NCBI GenBank assembly: GCA_937927335.1
Contig: CALBDU010000001.1
Span: forward strand, 1 to 12,981
Source: an uncultured Clostridium sp.
GTDB taxonomy: Bacteria; Bacillota; Clostridia; Clostridiales; Clostridiaceae
DNA length: 12,981 bases
Direction: 5' to 3'
Shown here: piece by piece, positions 6,034-11,946 of the stretch
Layout: each line of letters begins with the position of its first letter
Position numbering within the stretch: position 1 is the stretch's first letter
Notes under the pieces: generated by a model
Seen by the model: the letters and a program-made list of their open reading frames with translations, nothing else
What the model was told of the DNA's origin: nothing
Databases searched by the model: none
Position numbers and translations under genes: made by a program

Positions 6034-6492
6034 TTAGACACCAGCCATTTTCCTGCACTCATCAGCACATTTTCTGCATTCATCAGCACATTCTTTACAA
6101 TGGTCATCTTTAAACATTGAACATTCTTGTGCACATTTATCGCAAACTGTTGCGCGAAGTTTGCAGTGATCCTTTGAAAATTCGCTATTCATAGACATAA
6201 AAGCTGAGGACATCTGGCACATTTGAGCACATTCTACAAGTATTCCTATACAAGCTTTTCTTGCTTGTACGTCGGATTCATTCAGGCATGCTTTAAAACA
6301 CTCAAAACAAGACTGAGCACATTTGTTACATTCATCGATACAAGGTTGATTATTATTTTGATTATTATTCATAGTTTGATCATTATTCATATTTACACCC
6401 TCTGTCTTAACAGAATCTACCATTGATTCCAGGTAAGCTTCACCAGGATCATCTTTAAAATTTGCATTTTCCTTCATATTTATCTCGTTCAT
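6034..6492 (-). CDS. DUF326 four-helix-bundle cysteine-rich protein (Csp-like copper storage)
   Basis: The 152-residue protein starts at ATG 6492, with GGAGGTG about 9 bases upstream. An upstream in-frame start at 6513 overlaps that site. A hydrophilic N-terminal extension of about 50 residues (MNEINMKENANFKDDPGEAY..., then an Asn/Gln-rich linker) precedes the bundle. The bundle holds 18 cysteines in CxxxC-type spacing: CIDECNKCAQSCFECFKAC, ARKACIGILVECAQMCQM, DHCKLRATVCDKCAQEC and HCKECADECRKCADEC, about four helices. This is the DUF326/Csp pattern, in which Cys residues line the bundle core and bind many Cu(I) ions. No signal or Tat peptide is present, so it should be cytoplasmic, like Csp3-type proteins. 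It is divergent from the CC-membrane peptide at 6642, with a shared promoter region. The N-terminal extension is unusual and is conserved in the paralogue at 10048-10236. Confidence 0.85.
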   Translation of the reverse strand: MNEINMKENANFKDDPGEAYLESMVDSVKTEGVNMNNDQTMNNNQNNNQPCIDECNKCAQSCFECFKACLNESDVQARKACIGILVECAQMCQMSSAFMSMNSEFSKDHCKLRATVCDKCAQECSMFKDDHCKECADECRKCADECRKMAGV

Positions 6493-6559
6493 AATTGTAA
6501 ACACCTCCAACAATATTTTTCACGAAATAAAGTAAAATATACCATTTATCTTTATTTTA

Positions 6560-6587
6560 TCTACATAACATTTTTTTATAATATAAT
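6560..6587 (+). promoter_or_regulatory. Promoter of CC-membrane peptide, copy A, with TCTACATAAC motif
   Basis: TCTACA (6560-6565), 16 bases, TATAAT (6582-6587) is a plausible SigA promoter 55 bases before the ATG. The whole 6493-6641 intergenic region is close to identical with 10237-10386, including this motif, the T-run and the ribosome binding site. The 10-mer TCTACATAAC (6560-6569) also occurs at 8815, 10305 and 10645, so it may be an operator overlapping the -35. Confidence 0.5.
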
Positions 6588-6641
6588 CAGGCAAACAGAA
6601 AATACAAACAATGATTTATTAAAATAAAGGAGATGTTTTAC

Positions 6642-6812
6642 ATGAAATTTATAACTGAAAATTGGCTGTATTTTGTGGCTTTAGGGATTATGGCATATAT
6701 GATGTTAAAAGGCGGGGGCTGCTGTGGAGTTGGTCATACAAACTCAAACAAAGATAATAACACTGGAGTCAAGTCCGGCGGTAGTTGCTGCGGAGGAAAT
6801 CACAGCAGATAA
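6642..6812 (+). CDS. Small membrane protein with CC...CC motifs, copy A (56 aa)
   Basis: ATG 6642 has AAAGGAG 9 bases upstream. The product is MKFITENWLYFVALGIMAYM followed by MLKGGGCCGVGHTNSNKDNN and TGVKSGGSCCGGNHSR. It has one membrane helix (about residues 7-22), then a short tail with two Cys-Cys pairs in Gly-rich settings and nearby His: GGGCCGVGH and SCCGGNH. The layout resembles other short Cys/His-rich membrane peptides that bind metals, but I cannot name a family. It is divergent from the csp-type gene, and a near copy sits in the same arrangement at 10387-10563. Conservation of two copies with reading frame intact supports a real gene. Metal capture or delivery at the membrane is inference. 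Confidence 0.8.
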   Translation: MKFITENWLYFVALGIMAYMMLKGGGCCGVGHTNSNKDNNTGVKSGGSCCGGNHSR

Positions 6813-6827
6813 AGTCTTCTCTCAAAT

Positions 6828-6865
6828 AGTTTGATGTCCATATTAATTGATACGGACATCAAACT
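6828..6865 (+). terminator. Terminator after CC-membrane peptide A
   Basis: AGTTTGATGTCC (6828-6839) pairs perfectly with GGACATCAAACT (6854-6865), a 12-base-pair stem with a 14-base loop, followed by TATTTT. It starts 15 bases after the stop. Confidence 0.8.
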
Positions 6866-7024
6866 TATTTTCATGTGATGCTTTAGTATTATCTACTATA
6901 TAAACTATCAGTACATGTTTATTTCAATAAAATAATATGACAATATTACATAAATATGTTATTGTTATAAAGGAATTATGTTGAATGGTAAAGGTTGGAA
7001 TATTATCTTATGGGGGGATACATA

Positions 7025-8737
7025 ATGAAAATATTAAAAAATTTAAGGATTGCACCAAAGCTTATTATTTGCTTTTTATTAATTTCTTTTATAATGGGTG
7101 TGGTTGGTGCTATCGGCATTTTGGAGATAAGGAAAATAAATAATAATTCCTCTACTATGTACAATGATAATCTATTACATATACGAAGAGTAGGCGAACT
7201 AAAAGAAAATTTTTTATTGATACATTCAGACCTTCAATCACTCTTAACTATTAAAGATTCCTCAAAAAAACAAACTATAGAGGACGAAATTCAAAAATTA
7301 ACAGAAGAAGATATGGCTATTTCTGAAGAATTCAAAAAAACAAACGCTGCTGGTGAAGAAAAAACCTTGTTAACCAAATTTAATCAAAACCATGAAGAGT
7401 ATATGATGGCAAGAAAAGACTATCTTGCACTAATAGATGCGAATAATTATGATGAGGCTCAGATGGCTTTTGATATGGTTTTAACGGCGAGACAAAAAAC
7501 ATTTGATAGTATAAACGATCTTATAAATTATAACTTAAAAAATGCAAAGAATGCGAATGATACTAATAATAATATTTATAAAACTGTATTTAATACATTG
7601 CTAATGATTATTATCGCTGGCTTTGTTTTCGCAATAATACTGGGCTTAATAATGTCAACCGCATTATCAAAAGAAATCAATAAAGTACTAAATTTTGCAA
7701 ATGCTTTAGGGGAAGGTGACCTTACTAAAAGTATAAAGGTCAGTGGAAAAGACGAGATTTCAAAGCTTTCTGAAGCGCTAAACAGAGCATCACTGAATAC
7801 GAGAGAATTAATCTCTTCAATACTTACAAGTACAAGTAATATGACTAATTCAAGTGAGGAAATATCAGTATCAATAGAAGAAATATCACTGAAGATGAAC
7901 AATATAAATGTTGCAACTAAGGAAATAACTTCAGGTACGGAAGAGTTAAGTGCCACATCAGAGGAAGTAAGTGCATCTATTCAGGAAATTACATCGAATA
8001 CAGAGGGCCTTTCTGTGAAAGCAAAAGATGGCGATAATGCATCAAATGAAATTCAAACACGGGCTCTGGATATTAAAGAAAAGGGATCTAAATCTATTGA
8101 TGCAAGTAAAAAATTATTTAAGGAAAAACAGGAAGGAATAATAAATGCTATAGAGGAAGGAAAGGTTGTAGATGATATAAGAATTATGGCAGATTCCATA
8201 GCCAATATTGCATCCCAAACCAATCTGTTAGCCCTTAATGCCGCCATTGAGTCAGCAAGAGCTGGAGAAGCTGGAAAAGGTTTTGCTGTGGTTGCAGATG
8301 AAATAAGAAAGCTGGCTGAACAGTCAGAAGAAAATGTTTCAAATATCCAAAAGGTAATAAGCCAGGTACATGCTGCCTTTGATAACCTTTCAATAAATAC
8401 TCAGGACATTCTACAATTTATTGACCATAATGTAAATCCTGATTATGAGATGTTCCTTGAAACAGCAGAGAAATATCAAATGGATTCAGCCTTTATTAAG
8501 AAAATGTCAGAAGAAATTGCTGCTGGTACAGCAATAATATTAAAGTCAATTGAGCAGACAAATTCCGCAGTGGAAAATGTTGCTGCAACTGCTCAACAGG
8601 CTGCTGTTAGCTCAGAAGGAATATTTAATAGTGTTGAAGACACTGTAGATGTAATTAAAAATGTTGTGAAGTCTGCTCAAATACAAGCGAAGCAAGCAGA
8701 GGAATTAAAAACCTTAGTTCAAAGGTTTAAAATATAG
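7025..8737 (+). CDS. Methyl-accepting chemotaxis protein
   Basis: This 570-residue transmembrane chemoreceptor starts at ATG 7025, 7 bases after GGGGGG. A TTG at 6995 is in frame but lies upstream of that ribosome site. In order: short cytoplasmic start, membrane helix 1 (about 12-33), an extracytoplasmic four-helix-bundle type sensor of about 150 residues, membrane helix 2 (about 190-212), a HAMP region (to about 265), then the signalling coiled coil. The conserved hairpin tip is seen at about 396-434: SQTNLLALNAAIESARAGEA and then GKGFAVVADEIRKLAEQS, which binds CheA and CheW. No C-terminal pentapeptide tether for CheR is present. The ligand cannot be predicted. It has its own terminator and sits between the two csp modules, so a metal or redox stimulus is possible but unproven. 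Confidence 0.93.
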   Translation: MKILKNLRIAPKLIICFLLISFIMGVVGAIGILEIRKINNNSSTMYNDNLLHIRRVGELKENFLLIHSDLQSLLTIKDSSKKQTIEDEIQKLTEEDMAISEEFKKTNAAGEEKTLLTKFNQNHEEYMMARKDYLALIDANNYDEAQMAFDMVLTARQKTFDSINDLINYNLKNAKNANDTNNNIYKTVFNTLLMIIIAGFVFAIILGLIMSTALSKEINKVLNFANALGEGDLTKSIKVSGKDEISKLSEALNRASLNTRELISSILTSTSNMTNSSEEISVSIEEISLKMNNINVATKEITSGTEELSATSEEVSASIQEITSNTEGLSVKAKDGDNASNEIQTRALDIKEKGSKSIDASKKLFKEKQEGIINAIEEGKVVDDIRIMADSIANIASQTNLLALNAAIESARAGEAGKGFAVVADEIRKLAEQSEENVSNIQKVISQVHAAFDNLSINTQDILQFIDHNVNPDYEMFLETAEKYQMDSAFIKKMSEEIAAGTAIILKSIEQTNSAVENVAATAQQAAVSSEGIFNSVEDTVDVIKNVVKSAQIQAKQAEELKTLVQRFKI

Positions 8738-8750
8738 AAAATTTTCATTT

Positions 8751-8783
8751 GGAGCCATTGGATATAACCTAACCAATGACTCC
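8751..8783 (+). terminator. Terminator after the chemoreceptor gene
   Basis: GGAGCCATTGG (8751-8761) pairs with CCAATGACTCC (8773-8783) with one mismatch, followed by ATTTATTTTTT. The hairpin and the sequence after it are related to 10579-10654. Confidence 0.85.
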
Positions 8784-8814
8784 ATTTATTTTTTAAAATT
8801 ATTTATTAATATAG

Positions 8815-8824
8815 TCTACATAAC
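8815..8824 (+). repeat. TCTACATAAC motif (copy upstream of SHOCT relic)
   Basis: This is an exact copy of the 10-mer that precedes both CC-peptide genes and the FeoB-associated-like gene. Here no -10 element follows at a proper distance and only a decayed SHOCT coding end lies behind it, as if the promoter outlived its gene. Confidence 0.4.
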
Positions 8825-8828
8825 GATG

Positions 8829-8898
8829 AAAAACTAACTTCGGTCGAAATAGTTGAAGAAGAATACTAAAGAAAATACAATTGATATTAAAGATTTAA
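8829..8898 (+). pseudogene. Decayed SHOCT-domain C-terminus
   Basis: The DNA aligns with the SHOCT end at 470-540. ATAGTTGAAGAAGAATACTA and the following AAGAAAATACAATTGATATT match ATAATTGAAGAAGAGTACCA and AAGAAAAAATCAAATGATAT. In the SHOCT frame this reads EIVEEEY, stop, RKY, with more stops, so it no longer codes. Only the C-terminal part remains, and no membrane segment lies upstream. As in the first copy, a hairpin terminator follows at once. Confidence 0.5.
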
Positions 8899-8950
8899 AT
8901 AAAGTCCTCCTGTGTTATTTATCAAAGATTTAAACAGGAGGTCTTTATTT
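8897..8950 (+). terminator. Strong hairpin terminator
   Basis: Arms 8897-8913 and 8934-8950 (AAATAAAG-T-CCTCCTGT with ACAGGAGG-T-CTTTATTT) give 16 pairs around one T-T mismatch, loop 20 bases, T-rich end. It follows the SHOCT relic and would insulate the iron permease promoter. Confidence 0.75.
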
Positions 8951-9034
8951 TGCATTAATTAAGAAAGCCTCAGCTAATAAGTAAAGATGCATAAAGGATT
9001 ATAGGAAGTTTCTGAAGATATGAAATTCGATTTA

Positions 9035-9063
9035 TTGACACTCACGAGAAGATGTGGTATTAT
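9035..9063 (+). promoter_or_regulatory. SigA promoter of the iron permease gene
   Basis: TTGACA (9035-9040), exactly 17 bases, TATTAT (9058-9063). The -35 is perfect and the -10 differs by one base. Transcription would start near 9070, inside the Fur box, about 45 bases before the ATG. Confidence 0.85.
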
Positions 9064-9088
9064 TTGATAGTGATAATCATTATCAAAT
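9062..9088. promoter_or_regulatory. Extended Fur box
   Basis: TGATAATCATTATCA (9071-9085) is a perfect 7-1-7 Fur box. It is embedded in a 27-base palindrome centred at 9075, with arms ATTTGATA and TATCAAAT and one mismatched pair, so two overlapping Fur dimers could bind. It overlaps the -10 and the start site, so iron-loaded Fur should repress the gene. Confidence 0.88.
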
Positions 9089-9113
9089 AATACATATAGA
9101 AGGGAAAAAGAAT

Positions 9114-9923
9114 ATGATTAATGTATTTATTATTACATTGCGTGAAGGAGTTGAAATTGCGGTAGTTCTTGCTGTTATATTGGCATATATAAAACAATTA
9201 GGTCAGACTAAAGAATCGGTTAAAGTATGGTTGGGGGCAGGGGCGGCCGCATTAATTAGTGTATTGGCAGCTATAGGTATTTTTTTCATATTGGGAACAA
9301 CAGAAGTAGAGGGATTTCAAGCTGTGTTGGAAGGGACGCTTAAAATTGTTGCTGTTATGATGCTCACATGGATGACAATTTGGATGAAACAACAGGGTGG
9401 AAGTGTGGGCAGAGAGTTAAAACGCCAGATACAGGTTGCTCTAAGTTATGGTTCAGTATGGACATTAGCCTCTTTAGCATTTATTTCAGTAATAAGAGAA
9501 GGCATTGAGACAGTGCTTTTTATCGTAGGATCTACACAGGGGAGCTCAACACTTACTACGGTATATGGTAGTATATTAGGATTTGGTATATCCGCTATAT
9601 TGGGATATATAATTTATCGAGGAACACATCGCCTTCCGCTTAAAACTTTCTTTTCAACCATGAGTGTGTTGCTTATTGTTATGGCAGCAGGACTTTTGTC
9701 TGGAGGAATACATGAATTTCAAGAACTCCATTTGCTTCCGATTGGAATAGAACAAGTTTGGAGTACAAAAGCAATATTGGATGAAAGCTCAATGGCAGGG
9801 GTCATAATGAAAGCCATCTTTGGATATACAGACAGTCCGAATTTAGTTCAATTAGTCGCATATTGGACATATTTAGCCAGTACTTTTTATATCTATTTTA
9901 AACCAAGTAAGCTGAACAAATAA
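9114..9923 (+). CDS. FTR1-family high-affinity iron permease
   Basis: This 269-residue polytopic membrane protein has about seven helices. It carries both REXXE iron motifs of the FTR1/EfeU family, REGVE at 10-14 and REGIE at 128-132, and the conserved GGIHEFQE near 198-204. The two glutamate motifs form the iron path through the membrane. ATG 9114 has GAAGGG 9 bases upstream. The open frame extends to GTG 9054, but those codons overlap the promoter -10 and the Fur box, so they are not translated. No EfeO/EfeB-type partner gene is next to it, only a bidirectional terminator, so it is transcribed alone. Regulation by Fur is directly supported by the operator. The bacterial relatives usually take oxidised iron or work with a peroxidase, so the mechanism in a presumed anaerobe is open. 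Confidence 0.93.
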   Translation: MINVFIITLREGVEIAVVLAVILAYIKQLGQTKESVKVWLGAGAAALISVLAAIGIFFILGTTEVEGFQAVLEGTLKIVAVMMLTWMTIWMKQQGGSVGRELKRQIQVALSYGSVWTLASLAFISVIREGIETVLFIVGSTQGSSTLTTVYGSILGFGISAILGYIIYRGTHRLPLKTFFSTMSVLLIVMAAGLLSGGIHEFQELHLLPIGIEQVWSTKAILDESSMAGVIMKAIFGYTDSPNLVQLVAYWTYLASTFYIYFKPSKLNK

Positions 9924-9986
9924 AAATCCACATCATATTTTTAAATGTATCTTATAAAGCAGAATATATTAAAATGTTAAGGCTAA

Positions 9987-10033
9987 AATAAAGGCTTTTG
10001 AATTAATTCGTCGTTAATTCAGAAGCCTTTATT
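9987..10033. terminator. Bidirectional terminator between iron permease and mini-DUF326 gene
   Basis: Twenty-base arms at 9987-10006 and 10014-10033 pair fully, with one G-T, around a 7-base loop. The outer part is AATAAAGGCTT/AAGCCTTTATT and the inner part TGAATTAA/TTAATTCA. It gives an A-rich 5' and T-rich 3' side on both strands, which suits the converging genes. Confidence 0.85.
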
Positions 10034-10047
10034 GAGTAAGGGAGAAT

Positions 10048-10236
10048 TTATTTACCAGACATTTTCCTGCGTTCGTGAGCATGTTCTTTACATTCGTGGT
10101 CATTAGGTTGATTTTTACTTTGTTTATTATTCATATTTTCACTCTCAGTCTTAACAGTATCTACTATAGATTCCAGGTAAGCTTCACCAGGATCATCTTT
10201 AATATTTGCATTTTCCTTTATATTTATTTCATTCAT
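10048..10236 (-). CDS. Core-deleted DUF326 paralogue (62 aa)
   Basis: ATG 10236 with GGAGGTG upstream, as in the full copy. Residues 1-42 repeat the N-terminal extension of the 6034-6492 protein (MNEINIKENANIKDDPGEAY, ...VDTVKTE, NMNN..NQP). The sequence then jumps to a short tail, NDHECKEHAHERRKMSGK, which matches the last residues of the full protein (DDHCKECADECRKMAGV). The whole Cys-rich bundle, about 85 residues, is missing without loss of frame. One Cys and three His remain, so it cannot form a Csp bundle. It keeps its ribosome site, divergent promoter region, neighbour and terminator, so it is expressed or only recently lost. It may be a non-functional deletion product or a small protein using the conserved N-terminal segment. 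Confidence 0.65.
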   Translation of the reverse strand: MNEINIKENANIKDDPGEAYLESIVDTVKTESENMNNKQSKNQPNDHECKEHAHERRKMSGK

Positions 10237-10304
10237 ATTTTAAAACACCTCCAACGATATTTTTTACGAAAGAAAAGTAAAATATACAATTAATCTTTAT
10301 CTTA

Positions 10305-10332
10305 TCTACATAACGTTTTTTTATAATATAAT
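10305..10332 (+). promoter_or_regulatory. Promoter of CC-membrane peptide, copy B, with TCTACATAAC motif
   Basis: TCTACA (10305-10310), 16 bases, TATAAT (10327-10332), identical in layout to copy A at 6560-6587. The flanking divergent region 10237-10386 is nearly the same as 6493-6641, differing by scattered substitutions and a few indels. Confidence 0.5.
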
Positions 10333-10386
10333 CAAGCAATAAGATATTACAAACAATGATTTTTTAAAATAAAGGAGATGTTTTAC

Positions 10387-10563
10387 ATGAAATTTATAAC
10401 TGAAAATTGGCTGTATTTTGTGGCTTTAGGGATTATGGCATATATGATGATAAAAGGTGGCGGTTGCTGCGGAGTAGGACATTCAAATCAAAATAAAGAG
10501 GATTCATCAGAAGGCAAAACAAGTGGTGGCGGTTGCTGTGGCGGTGGAAGCCACCATAAATAA
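10387..10563 (+). CDS. Small membrane protein with CC...CC motifs, copy B (58 aa)
   Basis: ATG 10387 has AAAGGAG 9 bases upstream. An in-frame ATG at 10378 abuts that site and is not preferred. The first 21 residues, MKFITENWLYFVALGIMAYM plus M, are identical with copy A and include the single membrane helix. The tail is KGGGCCGVGHSNQNKEDSSE and then GKTSGGGCCGGGSHHK: two CC pairs as in copy A, with a richer His end (SHHK). The linkers differ freely while the helix, both CC pairs and His are kept, which is the pattern expected under selection. Metal binding at the inner membrane face is inferred. It is divergent from the core-deleted DUF326 gene. Confidence 0.8.
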   Translation: MKFITENWLYFVALGIMAYMMIKGGGCCGVGHSNQNKEDSSEGKTSGGGCCGGGSHHK

Positions 10564-10578
10564 TTTTCATAAATAGGT

Positions 10579-10612
10579 TAGAGCCATTGGTATAACTTAA
10601 CCAAGGGCTCTA
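10579..10612 (+). terminator. Terminator after CC-membrane peptide B
   Basis: TAGAGCCATTGGT (10579-10591) pairs with ACCAAGGGCTCTA (10600-10612) with one mismatch, followed by TTAAATTTT. It resembles the chemoreceptor terminator at 8751-8783 rather than that of copy A. Confidence 0.75.
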
Positions 10613-10635
10613 TTAAATTTTCAAATTATTTCATC

Positions 10636-10654
10636 TACACATGTTCTACATAAC
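10636..10654 (+). promoter_or_regulatory. Near-CopY box plus TCTACATAAC motif upstream of the Cys-rich small protein
   Basis: TACACATGTT (10636-10645) differs by one base from the TACAnnTGTA operator, and TCTACATAAC (10645-10654) abuts it. Both lie 50-70 bases before the next gene. A good -10 at fixed spacing is not obvious (TATATT at 10662-10667 is too close), so these look like operators more than a promoter. Confidence 0.35.
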
Positions 10655-10703
10655 TTTGTGCTATATTTTCTTTGAACTATATAGGGTTATGGAGGTGTTA
10701 CAA

Positions 10704-10829
10704 ATGGTCATTGAAATAATTATAACCATTGCAATTGGTATTTTTGCAGTAGCAACTATTTATAAGAAAACAATGACAATTAAGTCTGCTGATTGTGGAT
10801 GTGGCAATTGTTCAGCAAAGAAAAGGTAG
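10704..10829 (+). CDS. FeoB-associated-like Cys-rich small membrane protein (41 aa)
   Basis: ATG 10704 has GGAGGTG 6 bases upstream. Longer in-frame starts back to 10641 would run through that site. The product is one membrane helix, MVIEIIITIAIGIFAVATIY, then a basic KKTMTIK and a Cys-rich end, SADCGCGNCSAKKR with three Cys. A short N-terminal helix followed by a CxCxxC tail is the hallmark of FeoB-associated Cys-rich membrane proteins of Firmicutes. No FeoA or FeoB gene is in the window, so the usual partner is absent nearby and the name is by resemblance only. The NlpC/P60 gene follows after 33 bases without a terminator and may be co-transcribed. Confidence 0.65.
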   Translation: MVIEIIITIAIGIFAVATIYKKTMTIKSADCGCGNCSAKKR

Positions 10830-10862
10830 CATAACATTATTACAGAAGCAGGGGGAGAACTA

Positions 10863-11897
10863 TTGCGGAATCTAATAAAGTATTTTTGTTTAGTACTGGT
10901 TTTAATGATTGCCATCAACAATAGGGTAATAGCAGCACCAAGCCAAAGCCAGAACTATGAAAATATCGAAATGAACATTGAAGAACTGGATGTAAAAATA
11001 GAAGATACTCTACATAAAATTGAAACTAATAAAAATGAAATAAGTAAAATAAAAGTCCAAATCACAGCTGCAGAAAAGGAAATAGAAAAGTCCCAGGAAA
11101 ATATGGATAAGGAACAAAATTTGTACAATGGCAGAATGAGGGCTATTTATATAAGCGGACTTGATGGGTATCTTAGCATATTATTAAGTGCAGACGGACT
11201 TGGAGACTTCATTTCAAAACTTGAAGCTGTGAATCAGATAATTTCTTATGATAATAACTTGATAGCCAGGTTTAAAGCCCAAAAAAGTGATTTAAGTATT
11301 AAGAAAGAACAGTTAGTAAAGAAGAGCAGTGATATTGCTGCAAAGCAGAAAGACAATGAACAGAAATTAGCCAAGCTAAATGATGATAAGGAAAAACAAA
11401 GTAAATTAATAGTACAAGCCAGGGCACTTGAGGGTAATTATGCGTTTCAGTATAGTGGACAAATTACCGAAACACTAAGTAACATAAATAGCATTAGAAA
11501 ATCTGTTCCGAAAATAAGTGAATCCAGGGGTGCAGTAGCTATATCTGACAATGCTGTGATAGCGTATGCTTCAAATTATCTTGGAACTCCTTATGTTTGG
11601 GGCGGGACTTCGCCAAATCCAGGGTTTGACTGCTCGGGCTTTACACAATACGTATACAGGCATTTTGGAATTTACCTCGGCAGGACAACCTATGACCAGA
11701 TAAATAATGGTTATGCAGTTTCCAGGGATAATCTTCAGCCAGGAGACTTAGTATTTTTCGGCACTTATGGAAATCCACATCACATGGGAATTTATGTAGG
11801 TAATAATTCCTATATACATGCACCTCATACTGGTGACGTGGTTAAAATATCATCTCTTAGCAGAACAGATTATCTAACTGCAAGAAGAGTAAAATAA
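10863..11897 (+). CDS. Secreted NlpC/P60 cell wall peptidase with coiled-coil domain
   Basis: This 344-residue protein has a signal peptide (about 1-25, cleavage near VIAA-PS), a long charged coiled coil (about 35-215, rich in E/K/I heptads such as KIETNKNEISKIKVQITAAE), a linker, and a C-terminal NlpC/P60 domain (about 228-344). The catalytic set is visible: Cys257 in FDCSGF, His307 in HHMGIYVG and His319 in YIHAP. The layout is that of CwlO/PcsB-like endopeptidases, which cut peptidoglycan stem peptides and are held in check by the coiled coil. The start is TTG 10863, with GGGGGAG 5 bases upstream. No in-frame ATG lies close by upstream. No terminator is evident before the T-box promoter. 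Confidence 0.92.
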   Translation: MRNLIKYFCLVLVLMIAINNRVIAAPSQSQNYENIEMNIEELDVKIEDTLHKIETNKNEISKIKVQITAAEKEIEKSQENMDKEQNLYNGRMRAIYISGLDGYLSILLSADGLGDFISKLEAVNQIISYDNNLIARFKAQKSDLSIKKEQLVKKSSDIAAKQKDNEQKLAKLNDDKEKQSKLIVQARALEGNYAFQYSGQITETLSNINSIRKSVPKISESRGAVAISDNAVIAYASNYLGTPYVWGGTSPNPGFDCSGFTQYVYRHFGIYLGRTTYDQINNGYAVSRDNLQPGDLVFFGTYGNPHHMGIYVGNNSYIHAPHTGDVVKISSLSRTDYLTARRVK

Positions 11898-11911
11898 TTA
11901 TATAAAAGTAC

Positions 11912-11940
11912 TTGATTTAAGTAAAAATATATAGTATTAT
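11912..11940 (+). promoter_or_regulatory. Promoter of the T-box / ubiG-mccB operon
   Basis: TTGATT (11912-11917), exactly 17 bases, TATTAT (11935-11940). It lies directly after the peptidase stop and puts the transcript start near 11947, just ahead of the leader. Confidence 0.8.
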
Positions 11941-11946
11941 AAACAA

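Noticed and set aside
7576..8247. Minus-strand open frames within the chemoreceptor gene
   Set aside because: They are antisense shadows of a strong coiled-coil gene, with no start signals.
9054..9113. N-terminal extension of the iron permease from GTG 9054
   Set aside because: It overlaps the -10 and Fur box and precedes the likely transcript start. ATG 9114 has a good ribosome site.
10075..10293. Plus-strand open frame over the mini-DUF326 gene
   Set aside because: The minus frame matches the full paralogue and has a ribosome site. The plus frame is Phe/Ile-rich antisense sequence.
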